Below, in pieces: positions 1 to 8,090 of a DNA stretch of 64,000 bases. The notes below the pieces were generated by a model, which saw only the letters and a list, made by a program, of their open reading frames with translations, ran no database searches and was not told the origin of the DNA. The position numbers were made by a program, and so were the translations under genes. Each line of letters begins with the position of its first letter. The stretch's first letter is position 1. The stretch is from NCBI GenBank assembly GCA_029547185.1, contig JAKPPU010000001.1, positions 1 to 64,000 of the forward strand, given 5' to 3'. The DNA is from Deltaproteobacteria bacterium. GTDB lineage: Bacteria > Desulfobacterota > Desulfomonilia > UBA1062.

Positions 1-475
1 CGACGATGCGCACCGCCTGACCGCGATCGGCACTTCGTACGGGTTCACTTACAACGGCGCAGGCGACCGCATACGGGTCGTGAGAAACGGCACGGAAACG
101 AGATACGTCTACGATGCCTCGGGCAACCTGATTGCGGAGGCGGATGCGAACAACGTGATTCAGAAGTATTACATCTACGGTGCCGGACTGCTCGCCATGG
201 TGACGGCCTCGAACGACCTCTACTGCTATCACCTCGATGCGACAGGCAACACGGTCGCTTTGACGAACAGTGCCGGGGCAATCGTGAACAAGTACGCCTA
301 CACGCCGTTCGGGACTCTCAGCGGCAACTCTATCGAGAACATCTACCAGCCGTTTAAGTTCGTGGGGCAGTACGGGGTCATGACCGAGCCTAACGGGTTG
401 TACTACATGCGGGCACGGTATTATGACCCGAACGTGGGGCGCTTCATCTCGGAAGATCCCATCGGATTCGACAGT
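1..475 (+). repeat. Rhs core direct repeat, copy 1
   Basis: This stretch aligns almost base for base with 2243-2717 (offset 2242) with scattered, mostly synonymous substitutions. Similarity falls away at the core/tip junction, where the two toxin tips begin. Such paired cores allow homologous recombination that swaps toxin tips. Confidence 0.9.
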
Positions 476-937
476 GGCGATACTAATCTCTACGCCTATG
501 TAAAGAATAACCCGATTATGGGAGTTGATCCTGATGGTCTTTTCACATGGTATTATGGGGGGAGTGCAGCAGCATATTATGGAAACAAGGGAAATGCCAC
601 AGCAGGAGCAGGTTCCATCGGTTATTCCAATGAGGCAGGTTGGTTTGGAGGAAATTACTTTACTTATGGAGCTGAAAAAGCGAAGGTTGACTCCGTCCAA
701 ACTACAGTAGGTGCAGGAGCAGGTGTTGGTCCTGTCATGGGCTTTTTTACAGGACCATTAAGCGGATTTCAAGGGGCTACAAGAAATGTAACGGTTGAAG
801 TATTTGGAATTGGCGTAACGTACAGTAATAATGATTCAGGGTGGGGTCTCAGTGTTTCAACAGGTGGCAAAGGTATCGGACTTGGATATTACATAAATAC
901 AACCACAACCAGTACCGTAACAAAATGCACCAGGTAG
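2..937 (+). CDS. Rhs-family polymorphic toxin, C-terminal part (5' end outside window)
   Basis: The reading frame is already open at base 2, so this is the 3' part of a longer Rhs/YD-repeat gene. The visible protein has YD-repeat sequence and then the Rhs core with the RFISEDPIGF and NNP..GVDPDGL signatures, ending near base 540. The core normally encapsulates and releases the C-terminal toxin. The tip after it (about 130 residues) is glycine-rich and hydrophobic in stretches, has no nuclease or peptidase motif that I recognise, and is A+T-richer than the core. The core is nearly identical to that of the next Rhs gene. A membrane-active toxin is my inference, from the membrane-protein neighbour only. 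Confidence 0.85.
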   Translation, partial: DDAHRLTAIGTSYGFTYNGAGDRIRVVRNGTETRYVYDASGNLIAEADANNVIQKYYIYGAGLLAMVTASNDLYCYHLDATGNTVALTNSAGAIVNKYAYTPFGTLSGNSIENIYQPFKFVGQYGVMTEPNGLYYMRARYYDPNVGRFISEDPIGFDSGDTNLYAYVKNNPIMGVDPDGLFTWYYGGSAAAYYGNKGNATAGAGSIGYSNEAGWFGGNYFTYGAEKAKVDSVQTTVGAGAGVGPVMGFFTGPLSGFQGATRNVTVEVFGIGVTYSNNDSGWGLSVSTGGKGIGLGYYINTTTTSTVTKCTR

Positions 938-944
938 ACTTAAC

Positions 945-1430
945 ATGCTAAGCTCGCTAGATTGTATACTAATTGGACTAGGCGCTTGTTTTCTGATTGA
1001 GCAGATTTTTTATTGGATATCAGGATCATATCCATATCGATATGGCATTAGAGTGAAAACTGTGGTTTTGCCCAAGTTTGATATCAATAATCTGGCGTCA
1101 GAAAGGAAGACAGCACCCAAATTGGGTATTAAAGTAAATTCAAATAGAAATGAAGCCTATCTAAGATATAGATATCCCCCCTTGACAATTGGTCCTTATC
1201 TCTTCGTAGGCCAAATAAAAGCCATTAATTCTAAATGGTTATTGCACATTAGGATTGGGCCGCTGACGGCTATTTTTATCTTATTTCTTGTTGTTTATTC
1301 TTTATTCTCATTTGATTTCAAAGACGATCTGCTGGTTCAAATTACGAACATTCTATTGCTGATTATTGTTATAGGTTTTTTCTATATAAGCTTATGGAAT
1401 CCGAGTAAACGGATATTAAATATCAAATAG
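945..1430 (+). CDS. Putative membrane immunity protein for the first Rhs tip
   Basis: A 161-residue protein starting 7 bases after the Rhs stop, in A+T-rich DNA. It has a hydrophobic N-terminal helix (about residues 5-25), a polar middle of about 75 residues, and two hydrophobic helices near the C-terminus (about 104-120 and 128-150). I recognise no family. The position directly after the variable toxin tip is where Rhs immunity genes sit, and a membrane location would suit a toxin acting on the inner membrane. The immunity role is inferred from position. Confidence 0.55.
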   Translation: MLSSLDCILIGLGACFLIEQIFYWISGSYPYRYGIRVKTVVLPKFDINNLASERKTAPKLGIKVNSNRNEAYLRYRYPPLTIGPYLFVGQIKAINSKWLLHIRIGPLTAIFILFLVVYSLFSFDFKDDLLVQITNILLLIIVIGFFYISLWNPSKRILNIK

Positions 1431-1454
1431 GGGGGACGAAATCGAGGGTAAGCT

Positions 1455-1501
1455 AAGAAATCTAAGGAAATCTAAGGAAATCTAAGGGGAAATCTAAGGG
1501 G
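1455..1501. repeat. Short tandem repeat (aaatctaagg units)
   Basis: Four imperfect copies of a 10-12 base unit (gaaatctaag, with two extra g in the last copies) lie in the gap between the first immunity gene and the second Rhs gene. No coding frame is evident. It may be a slippage tract or the scar of a recombination junction. Confidence 0.7.
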
Positions 1502-1544
1502 ACGTTCTTAAATAATTTCATTTAGACGTGAAGAGGGGTCATCC

Positions 1545-3149
1545 ATGCCTTTTGCCCATACGAGCATTGACCGCAAGGGCCGCACCACGACGTTTACCTA
1601 CACCCCGACCGGCAAGCCGGAGACCGTTACCTACCCGAGCGGTGCTGTATCGTTCTTGTACGACTCCCGGGACAACCTAGTACAGATGCAGGACAGCTCC
1701 GGCACCACCTCCTATACCTCGTACGACGCGGTGAACAGGCTGACCGGGATGATTGACGCGAACGGGTTCGGCATCGGCTACGCCTACGACGAGGCGGGCA
1801 ACCTCTCCGTACTCACTTATCCGGGCGGACGGACGGTGAGCTACACCTATGACGAGCTGAACCGGCTGAGGACGGTGAGGATGGACTGGCTGAACAGAAC
1901 AGCGACATACAACTATGACAATGCAGGAAGGCTCACCGGTATCACCCAGCTCAACGGCACGGTCGTGGGATATACCTATGACGGAGCGAACAGGCTGACC
2001 GGGCTCTCGAACAGGGTCTCGACCGGCGGCAGCGTCATCGCATCGTACTCGTTCACTCTGGACGACAACGGCAACCGCACAGATGTGACCCAGCAGGGCT
2101 CGCTGCCACTGGGCATCGAGGCATCGAGCACAAGCTATGGGTACAACACGAACCGCAACCGGCTGGTGAGTGCGGGGGCTGTAAGCTTCGGCTACGACGA
2201 CGAGGGGCAGCTCACAAGCGGGTACGGGACGAGCTACACCTTTGACGACGCGCACCGCCTGACCGCGATCGGCTCTTCGTACGGGTTCACTTATAACGGA
2301 GTAGGCGACCGCATACGGGTCGTGAGGAACGGTGTGGAGACGAGATACATCTACGATGCCTCGGGCAACCTGATCGCGGAGGCGGATGCGAACAACGTGA
2401 TCCAGAAGTATTATATCTATGGCGCAGGGCTGCTCGCCATGGTGACGGCCTCGAACGATCTCTACTGCTATCACTTCGATGCGACGGGCAACACGGTCGC
2501 TCTGACGAACGGTGCCGGGGCAGTGGTGAACAAGTATGCTTACACGCCGTTCGGGACTCTCAGCGGCAACTCTATCGAGAACATCTACCAGCCGTTTAAG
2601 TTCGTGGGGCAGTACGGGGTCATGGCCGAGCCTAACGGGTTGTACTACATGCGGGCACGGTATTATGACCCCAATGTTGGCCGCTTCATCTCGGAAGATC
2701 CCATAGGCTTCGACGGCGGGGATGTGAATTTGTTTGCCTATGTGGGGAATAATCCGATCATAGGAATTGATCCAACAGGATTATCAGATTTGGTATTTAA
2801 CAGAGCTAATGGCACGTTGACAGTATATGATAGTCAAAGTAATCAAGTTGGTCAGTTTCCTGCTGCAAATAATACAACTCGAAGTAGTAACGGTCCATGG
2901 CCAAATGGTATGTATGATTTTTCTCACTACAATAGTCATCCTGAAAGTGGTCCTACAGGACCTTATGGATCAAATGGTATTTTTGTTTTCGATGTTCCAG
3001 GAAGATATGGAATGGGCGTTCATTCCGGAAGAAGAGGACCGGAATCCCCAACGTTAGGATGCATTCGCACTACTGATGAAGCAACTGGATTTTTGAAAAA
3101 TCTCAATTCTACTGATCCACTACAGACTATAAAGGTGAAGGACTACTAA
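1545..3149 (+). CDS. Rhs-family protein with L,D-transpeptidase-like C-terminal toxin domain
   Basis: A 534-residue protein with no signal peptide and no N-terminal Rhs trafficking region, so it looks like a displaced Rhs cassette. Residues about 10-330 are YD repeats and 330-410 are the Rhs core, ending at NNPIIGIDPTGLS. The last 120 residues carry GMGVHSGRRG and then TLGCIRTTDEA. A His followed about 15 residues later by S/T-x-GCIR is the catalytic signature of YkuD/DUF2778-type L,D-transpeptidases, used by Tlde1-like effectors that attack peptidoglycan stem peptides in the periplasm. The ATG has a GAGGGG ribosome site. Whether it is translated alone or only after recombination into a full Rhs gene is unknown. 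Confidence 0.85.
   Translation: MPFAHTSIDRKGRTTTFTYTPTGKPETVTYPSGAVSFLYDSRDNLVQMQDSSGTTSYTSYDAVNRLTGMIDANGFGIGYAYDEAGNLSVLTYPGGRTVSYTYDELNRLRTVRMDWLNRTATYNYDNAGRLTGITQLNGTVVGYTYDGANRLTGLSNRVSTGGSVIASYSFTLDDNGNRTDVTQQGSLPLGIEASSTSYGYNTNRNRLVSAGAVSFGYDDEGQLTSGYGTSYTFDDAHRLTAIGSSYGFTYNGVGDRIRVVRNGVETRYIYDASGNLIAEADANNVIQKYYIYGAGLLAMVTASNDLYCYHFDATGNTVALTNGAGAVVNKYAYTPFGTLSGNSIENIYQPFKFVGQYGVMAEPNGLYYMRARYYDPNVGRFISEDPIGFDGGDVNLFAYVGNNPIIGIDPTGLSDLVFNRANGTLTVYDSQSNQVGQFPAANNTTRSSNGPWPNGMYDFSHYNSHPESGPTGPYGSNGIFVFDVPGRYGMGVHSGRRGPESPTLGCIRTTDEATGFLKNLNSTDPLQTIKVKDY
2243..2717 (+). repeat. Rhs core direct repeat, copy 2
   Basis: Partner of the copy at the left edge of the window. The match runs from the FDDAHRL segment to just past RFISEDPIGFD. 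The two copies are in the same orientation about 2.2 kb apart, so recombination would delete the first immunity gene and exchange the tips. Confidence 0.9.
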
Positions 3150-3158
3150 GGAGATAAG

Positions 3159-3599
3159 ATGTTAAAATACATTCAGATATTTTTTGTAATGGCATTTGTC
3201 AGCCTTTTGAGCAGCACATTATTTTCTGCTGATACCGTAGAAAGTTGTTCAAAAAAAGATGCCCAAAAAGCTGAGGAATTGGCTGATACTGCAAAAAGTT
3301 GGGATGATTTATACAGATTATATAAGCGCTATCATCAATGTGATGATGGAGCTATTGCAGAAGGATTTAGTGAATCCGTTAGTATATTGTTGTCTCATTC
3401 TTGGGAACAGATCGATAAGTTGAATAAGATAGTAGTAAAAGATAATAAGTTTAAGCTTTTTGTGTTGAAACACATTGATGAAACAGTTCCACAAGAACGA
3501 CTGCAAGAAATTGCTTACCTAGCAACAAATAAGTGTTCAAGTGCTACAAAGAGTTTATGCGAAAAAATTCGTAAAAGAGTAAATGAATTGAATGAGTAG
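3159..3599 (+). CDS. Putative periplasmic immunity protein for the L,D-transpeptidase-like tip
   Basis: A 146-residue protein starting 9 bases after the Rhs stop, with a clear Sec signal peptide (hydrophobic residues about 5-22, cleavage near SADTV). The mature part is helical and charged with five cysteines (residues 30, 56, 127, 133 and near), compatible with periplasmic disulfides. I recognise no family. An exported partner fits a toxin domain that acts on the cell wall, in contrast to the membrane-type partner of the first cassette. Function is inferred from position and export signal. Confidence 0.6.
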   Translation: MLKYIQIFFVMAFVSLLSSTLFSADTVESCSKKDAQKAEELADTAKSWDDLYRLYKRYHQCDDGAIAEGFSESVSILLSHSWEQIDKLNKIVVKDNKFKLFVLKHIDETVPQERLQEIAYLATNKCSSATKSLCEKIRKRVNELNE

Positions 3600-3640
3600 G
3601 ATGTTTGATGAAAGTGAGGGGTCAGGTCTTGTTTTTGCTA

Positions 3641-4447
3641 TCAGCGAAACTTTAAACTCGAAAGAGGAAAAGACATGGTGACCTCAACGCTGTCTCGTCC
3701 GTTCACCAAAGAGCTGGGTGGCTGGGGCATGCTCCTGATGTTGTTCAGTGCGAGATAAACTGAGAGGTCGTACTTGTCGTCCCCGGACGATGTCAGCAGG
3801 CTTATTTCCAGCAGGTCGCCGCTTCCGGATATAAGAAGGCGATAGGTGGCCCTGAGGTTGTTGTTAGCAAAAGTTTTATTTGAGTACTCCTTCCAGGTTT
3901 TTTGAACCATGGACATCAGCTGAGTTCTCCACAGAACGACAAGGTATGAAGATTGGTTTGACCAGGGATTGTTTCTCGATGTCGAGGTAGCCCGAGATCT
4001 CCATAGATCGAGAATGTAGGACGAGTATCCCGATCCCAAACCGAAATTCATTCCTCCGGGGTGGCCGCCCGAGGTCTGATTCTGCGAAGAGGCCAATACC
4101 TGCTTGTCTTCAGGTCCGTAATTCTCACCGGGATCGTCAGGCGGCTCTGTCTCGGATAGCGGAAGATCGGGATTGATATCATTGGGGGGTTGCTCCTTTT
4201 CGACCTCGCTGAAGGAAACCGGCTTTTCGCATTCGGCACCCTGCTGGGCTTCGCCGCCTGCCCCGGTGCCGTTGGCAAAGGTCCCGTTAGGGAAAAGAGA
4301 GCCGTCCACGATATCGATGTAGAAGACATTCGCATCCGGAGCACCTTTCGGGCAAAGCCCTGCGTATGCGATGAATCCCAACAGCACCGCAAGGTGGAGG
4401 ATAAACGAAATCCCTGTATACCTGTGCCTGCGGAGGTCTATATTCAT
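3641..4447 (-). CDS. TonB/TolA-like energy-transducing protein
   Basis: A 268-residue protein with one N-terminal membrane helix (about 12-32), a polar and acidic-proline linker (about 60-120) and a C-terminal domain of about 90 residues containing WKEYSNKTFANNNLRATYRLLISGSGDL, shortened here as WKEY..YRLLISGSGDLLEISLL, resembling TonB/TolA C-terminal domains. It would span the envelope and pass proton-motive force from the TolQ-like channel to an outer-membrane partner. Its start overlaps the end of the TolQ-like gene by four bases (ATGA type), so the two are translationally coupled. The domain is divergent, so TonB versus TolA cannot be decided. Confidence 0.65.
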   Translation of the reverse strand: MNIDLRRHRYTGISFILHLAVLLGFIAYAGLCPKGAPDANVFYIDIVDGSLFPNGTFANGTGAGGEAQQGAECEKPVSFSEVEKEQPPNDINPDLPLSETEPPDDPGENYGPEDKQVLASSQNQTSGGHPGGMNFGLGSGYSSYILDLWRSRATSTSRNNPWSNQSSYLVVLWRTQLMSMVQKTWKEYSNKTFANNNLRATYRLLISGSGDLLEISLLTSSGDDKYDLSVYLALNNIRSMPQPPSSLVNGRDSVEVTMSFPLSSLKFR

Positions 4448-5226
4448 ACTTTTTTGACAATGGCCGTTTCGGCTGTCCTGTCCATGTATAGCCGTTGAAT
4501 CGAATCGTCCTCTCTATGCCCACTACGGCTCAAGCTCCTCCGTATCCAGTTCATGAAATCGATCTGGAACCTCTCCATCTGAGTCGTGGCGTGCCCCACC
4601 TGGCTGGTCAGATAATTGTAGAAGAGAACCGCGGGAATGGCCACGAACAGACCCGCTGCCGTGGCAATGAGGGCCTCCGAGATGCCCGGTGCAACCGTCG
4701 CCAGATTGGCCGAACCCTTCAAGCCGATCTCCCGGAAGGAGTCCATGATCCCCCAGACCGTCCCGAACAGCCCGATGAACGGGCTCGCATTGCTGATACT
4801 GGCCAGAAACCCCAGGCCGTGGGTGAGCTCGGTCGTCTGCTGGGCCGTCTCGCTTTTGATCCTGTTCTCGATATTGCCGAGCAGCGAAGAGGGAAAAGAG
4901 CCGGCCTTGCCGGAGACCTTCTTGAGTTCGTCCTGTGCCCCGTGGAAGAGATTCGACAAGGGGCATTCTCCGGCCTTGGCGATGTTTTCTTTGAGATACA
5001 CCATGCTCCAGCTGTCCGAGAGGGTGTCGAGGATGAGCTGACCCCTCTTGCGCGAGCGCGAGAGCATCATCCATTTCTGAATGATGATCCCCCAGGAAAA
5101 GATCGAGAAGGTGAAGAGCAGGAACAGCACGAGCTTCACGATGGGATCGGAATCCACGACCATGGCACCGATTTCGCCTCTGAACTGGGCTGTGGCTGCG
5201 TATGCAGTCGATGTAAAGAAAGGCAT
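4444..5226 (-). CDS. TolQ/ExbB/MotA-family proton channel protein
   Basis: Inner-membrane component of a Tol/Ton energising complex. The 260-residue protein has a first hydrophobic helix (about residues 28-50), a long cytoplasmic segment, and two further helices in the conserved MotA/TolQ/ExbB region (GLFGTVWGIMDSF and the following LIATAAGLFVAIPAVLFYNYL region). The start at 5226 was chosen because GAGGAGG lies just upstream; an in-frame ATG 24 codons earlier has no such site. No ExbD/TolR gene lies between or beside this pair, although the family normally needs one. Confidence 0.85.
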   Translation of the reverse strand: MPFFTSTAYAATAQFRGEIGAMVVDSDPIVKLVLFLLFTFSIFSWGIIIQKWMMLSRSRKRGQLILDTLSDSWSMVYLKENIAKAGECPLSNLFHGAQDELKKVSGKAGSFPSSLLGNIENRIKSETAQQTTELTHGLGFLASISNASPFIGLFGTVWGIMDSFREIGLKGSANLATVAPGISEALIATAAGLFVAIPAVLFYNYLTSQVGHATTQMERFQIDFMNWIRRSLSRSGHREDDSIQRLYMDRTAETAIVKKV

Positions 5227-5594
5227 TACATCCTCCTCATTCACATGCCAATGAATCAATGCAAACATTATACTACTTCTGGCCTTTTTTTCAATCAATA
5301 GGGTATTGACTTGAACAGATAGATATTTATAATATAAAAAAATACTATAACTAAAAAATAAAATATATTGTTAAAAGGGATTCTCTGAATACAAGGGTTT
5401 TTCAGCCAAGAAGATTTCAGCCGTGCAGTCGTTTTGTTGTAAGTTCAGCAGCGAAATAAGATTTGTTTGGAATGATAGTTTATCATCCAGAGAAGTACGC
5501 CTCCTTTGAAACCTACCATTCTCAGCAATAAGGGGAGCATGCCTCTCGAGGCAGTATCCCTTAAACATAATTTATATGAAAGGAGGTGAGACAG
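5227..5594. other. A+T-rich gap with long leader
   Basis: This 368-base stretch between the divergent TolQ-like gene and the secreted protein gene is strongly A+T-rich in its first third and holds one good promoter on the plus strand (5306-5333). The remaining 250 bases would form an unusually long 5' leader. A 65-codon minus-strand frame inside it has no ribosome site and no family resemblance. Confidence 0.5.
5306..5333 (+). promoter_or_regulatory. Sigma-70-type promoter
   Basis: TTGACT at 5306-5311 and a perfect TATAAT at 5328-5333, separated by 16 bases. It points toward the secreted protein gene that starts about 260 bases downstream. Confidence 0.6.
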
Positions 5595-6152
5595 GTGAAA
5601 GGTTTGAGGTTTATTACTGTTTTGGGTTTTGCTGTGTGTTTCTTGTTGGGTTTTAGTGATGCAAGGGCAAGCTATTCATATTATGATGACTGCTGGAATC
5701 CTCCGAATATCATCGTTGACAGTGCCCACCCTTATTATTTCCGTCTTGGACTGCCGAGCTGGGACCTTGATAAGGGGGATTATGTTAAGGCAACGTTGGA
5801 TCTTACTTATCTGGATCAGTGTGGCCTTGACATAAACATTTTTGCATCCGATCCCGCATCGGATCTCAATGATGCATCGAGCTTCAACATCCTCTTGGGC
5901 AGAGTGCCCTATTCAAACCCATATCATGCCGGAACTGCACAGTTCGATCTGCTGACCCTCGACGAATCGACATTCGAAGCACTTTTTGACGGGCAGTCAT
6001 TTTTGAATCTAGTTGCAGATTGCCACTATGTTTTCGATAAAGCTGCAATCCATCTGGAAGCTGATCCTCTTCCAACCCCGCTTCCAGCACCGATATTGCT
6101 GCTCGGCTCCGGACTGGTCGGGATTCTTGGCTTCAGACGCCGATGGAGCTGA
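5595..6152 (+). CDS. Secreted protein with VPLPA/PEP-CTERM-type sorting signal
   Basis: A 185-residue exported protein. It has an N-terminal signal peptide ending near ARA, a cysteine-containing beta-type middle, and a C-terminal tail with PTPLPAP, a hydrophobic helix LLLGSGLVGILGF and final RRR, the layout of exosortase/archaeosortase sorting tails. The GTG at 5595 was chosen because AGGAGG lies eight bases upstream; the earlier in-frame GTG at 5586 overlaps that site. A similarly tailed protein follows directly. I do not recognise the middle domain. Confidence 0.8.
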   Translation: MKGLRFITVLGFAVCFLLGFSDARASYSYYDDCWNPPNIIVDSAHPYYFRLGLPSWDLDKGDYVKATLDLTYLDQCGLDINIFASDPASDLNDASSFNILLGRVPYSNPYHAGTAQFDLLTLDESTFEALFDGQSFLNLVADCHYVFDKAAIHLEADPLPTPLPAPILLLGSGLVGILGFRRRWS

Positions 6153-6238
6153 GATCCGCACCATGGAGGTTGTCCCAGAGAACACACGGAAGTGAAAGGA
6201 ACTGATGCAAAAATGATTTCAAAACAGGAGGTTAAAAC

Positions 6239-6898
6239 ATGAAGAGGAAATTAGCTTTTCTTCTGATAATGATGCTGCTTGGGGCAGGCAGCGCGTTTGC
6301 TGCCCCGACGTTCGATCTGGATTTCTATTCAACTACCAATCCAGTCTACAACTACGTCAAAGGAGTATATGACACCGGTCAGACTATCCGTCTGGAAACA
6401 GATGAAGTGGTATGGATCGATTTCTATGTATCTGGTATCCCTGTAGGTGAAGGCCTTGGAGGGTATGGTTTTAACGTGAGTTGGGAGAACACTCTCTTAT
6501 CTTGGAACGGGCCAGCGACAAAGGATCAGGTTCCGGTGGATCCGTTTCAAATAGCGTTTGGCAATGGAGAAATAGGATCGGGCTTTTTCCAGATCCAGGC
6601 GTTGTCAAAGCCGACCACTCCACCTACATACAAAGATGGGGACAACATTCTCCTTGCAACATTTTCACTCAAGGCAGAGAATGCTATTGGAGTAACGGAC
6701 CTTAAGTTCAAAGATTGGCCAGATGGCGGAGGAAACTGGATTCTCAATGATGTAAATATGACTGACTTCGGAAATCTGTTATACGGCCAGACATTGGGAA
6801 CGATTCAAGTGAATGCTGTACCCATCCCGGCAGCTCTCTGGTTGTTCGGTTCAGGGCTGCTCGGCCTGCTTGGCTTCAGGAAGAGGGTGTTGAGCTAG
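6239..6898 (+). CDS. Secreted VPLPA-type C-terminally sorted protein
   Basis: A 219-residue protein with a typical Sec signal (MKRKLAFLLIMMLLG, cleavage after AFA). The body is beta-rich and resembles cohesin-like secreted domains (GYGFNVSWENTLLSW.., LLATFSLKA), and the tail is VPIPAALWLFGSGLLGLLGF followed by RKR. This is the VPLPA variant of PEP-CTERM signals: cleavage and transfer by an exosortase-type enzyme is expected, but no such enzyme is in the window. An AGGAGG-like site precedes the ATG. It lies 86 bases after a similarly tailed gene and ends at a strong terminator, so the two probably form one transcription unit. Confidence 0.85.
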   Translation: MKRKLAFLLIMMLLGAGSAFAAPTFDLDFYSTTNPVYNYVKGVYDTGQTIRLETDEVVWIDFYVSGIPVGEGLGGYGFNVSWENTLLSWNGPATKDQVPVDPFQIAFGNGEIGSGFFQIQALSKPTTPPTYKDGDNILLATFSLKAENAIGVTDLKFKDWPDGGGNWILNDVNMTDFGNLLYGQTLGTIQVNAVPIPAALWLFGSGLLGLLGFRKRVLS

Positions 6899-6927
6899 GC
6901 TGCTCAGAAAATGATAACGAACTGAAG

Positions 6928-6970
6928 GCTGCCCCGGTCCTGCTGCCGTCAGCACGGGGCAGCTTTTTTT
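6928..6970 (+). terminator. Rho-independent terminator
   Basis: Perfect 9-bp stem GCTGCCCCG / CGGGGCAGC with an 18-base loop followed by seven T. It closes the two-gene secreted-protein unit. Confidence 0.9.
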
Positions 6971-7098
6971 AACCTCCGGGCACGGTTGCCGGCAAAAGAC
7001 TGAACAAGGGCTACCATTCGGGTCAAAGCGCTTGTGTGCTAACATAAGAAAATAATGCTGATTTTGACAGCTTAAGGCAAGATGGGATGGTTTCCCTG

Positions 7099-7169
7099 TC
7101 ATTCCCGCGAAGGCGGGAATCCAGGAAGCGTAAAAGAAAATCCTGGATCCCCGTTTTCACGGGGATGAC
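7099..7169. repeat. REP-like paired inverted element
   Basis: Two small hairpins facing each other: a gtcat-tcccgc..gcgggaatccagg arm (7099-7126) and a cctggatccccg..cggggatgac arm (7142-7169). The outer ends gtcat/atgac are mutually inverted, as in BIME-type elements. Partial relatives occur near 7240, 36955 and 59898. Confidence 0.75.
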
Positions 7170-7290
7170 GCGGTGGAGAGTAATACTCTTTATAAGTCTT
7201 GATCATCATTAGTCTATTCCTTAAGTTGACGCCAATGCGCTCCCACGGGGATGACACATGAGGGAGCCATTCCCTTCAGTTGACAGCCTG

Positions 7291-7857
7291 TCAGGAGACG
7301 ACCTTGAGGATGACGGGTTCGTTCCGCGGCGGCCTAGCAGGGACTGCCGTAGGATATCCCAGCGCAAGGGTCGCTCCGATCACATGGTCGTCGGACAGCC
7401 CGATCTCGGCCCGCACCTCCTTGTCCCGGATCACCGAGCCGAGGTCTATCCAGCAGGTCCCCAGGCTGCGGTCTGCAGCCGAGAGCATGAAGTAGGAGGC
7501 GGCAAGCGCGCAGTCAGAGGCGAGGGACCGGATATCCTTGTGTCCCGTGATATAGACGACGCAGGGTGCATTGTAGAAGACGTTGAATTCGGGCATCTCG
7601 AGGATGGGCTTGTACTTCGTGAAGGAAAACTCCGGGTTTTTCTCGATGGCCATGAGGATGTTCTTCTTGCTCTCGTCCGAAAGCCTCTTGATGGCATCCC
7701 TGTTCGTGACCACGATGAAGGACCATGGCTGCATATTGCCGCCGCTGGGCGCCTCGCAGCCGTCCTTTATGATCTCCCTGATCAGGGCCATGGGGACCTC
7801 TCTGTCCTGATAATCCCTCACCGCCCGCCGTACCGTCATGAGCTCTCTGAAATCCAT
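7291..7857 (-). CDS. Nitroreductase-family FMN oxidoreductase
   Basis: A 188-residue flavin enzyme, usual length for the short nitroreductase-like family. The N-terminal motif RRAVRDYQDREVP and then APSGGNMQPWSFIVV are the FMN-binding signatures, and GTCWIDLGSV and GATLALGYP are the later conserved blocks. Members reduce nitro groups, quinones or other small acceptors with NAD(P)H; the substrate cannot be read here. The start is the ATG opening MDFRELMTVR, with GGAGG eleven bases upstream; an in-frame start 28 codons earlier lacks a ribosome site. It stands alone. Confidence 0.85.
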   Translation of the reverse strand: MDFRELMTVRRAVRDYQDREVPMALIREIIKDGCEAPSGGNMQPWSFIVVTNRDAIKRLSDESKKNILMAIEKNPEFSFTKYKPILEMPEFNVFYNAPCVVYITGHKDIRSLASDCALAASYFMLSAADRSLGTCWIDLGSVIRDKEVRAEIGLSDDHVIGATLALGYPTAVPARPPRNEPVILKVVS

Positions 7858-8090
7858 ACGGGTTTTAACCTCCAATGAAATGTCAACCTGATATGTCTTT
7901 GTAATATACCGGAAGCCAGGGCACAAGAGACATATCAACAAGAGGTCGGACCCGACCCACGGACACCCCTGGCCGTATGGTTTGTAAAAAGAGCGCCATT
8001 GATTGCTGAGTGCTGAAAATTATTTTGACTCTTGGATCGTAATTATCTATATCTCTATTCTCTTTTGAAAGGAGTGTTTCCCTTCACGTG

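Larger units (their letters stand above)
6899..7290. other. Gap with terminator and REP-like element
   Basis: Between convergent genes. It contains the terminator at 6928-6970, a paired REP-like element at 7099-7169 and a partial copy of one arm near 7240-7254 (cccacggggatgac). I see no gene. Confidence 0.6.

Noticed and set aside
1455..1501. CRISPR-like short repeats
   Set aside because: Units are 10-12 bases with no unique spacers and no cas genes.
1677..2474. 265-residue minus-strand frame inside the Rhs gene
   Set aside because: Repetitive mirror of YD repeats with no start site.
5371..5568. 65-codon minus-strand frame in the gap before the sorted-protein genes
   Set aside because: No ribosome site and no similarity; A+T-rich leader DNA instead.
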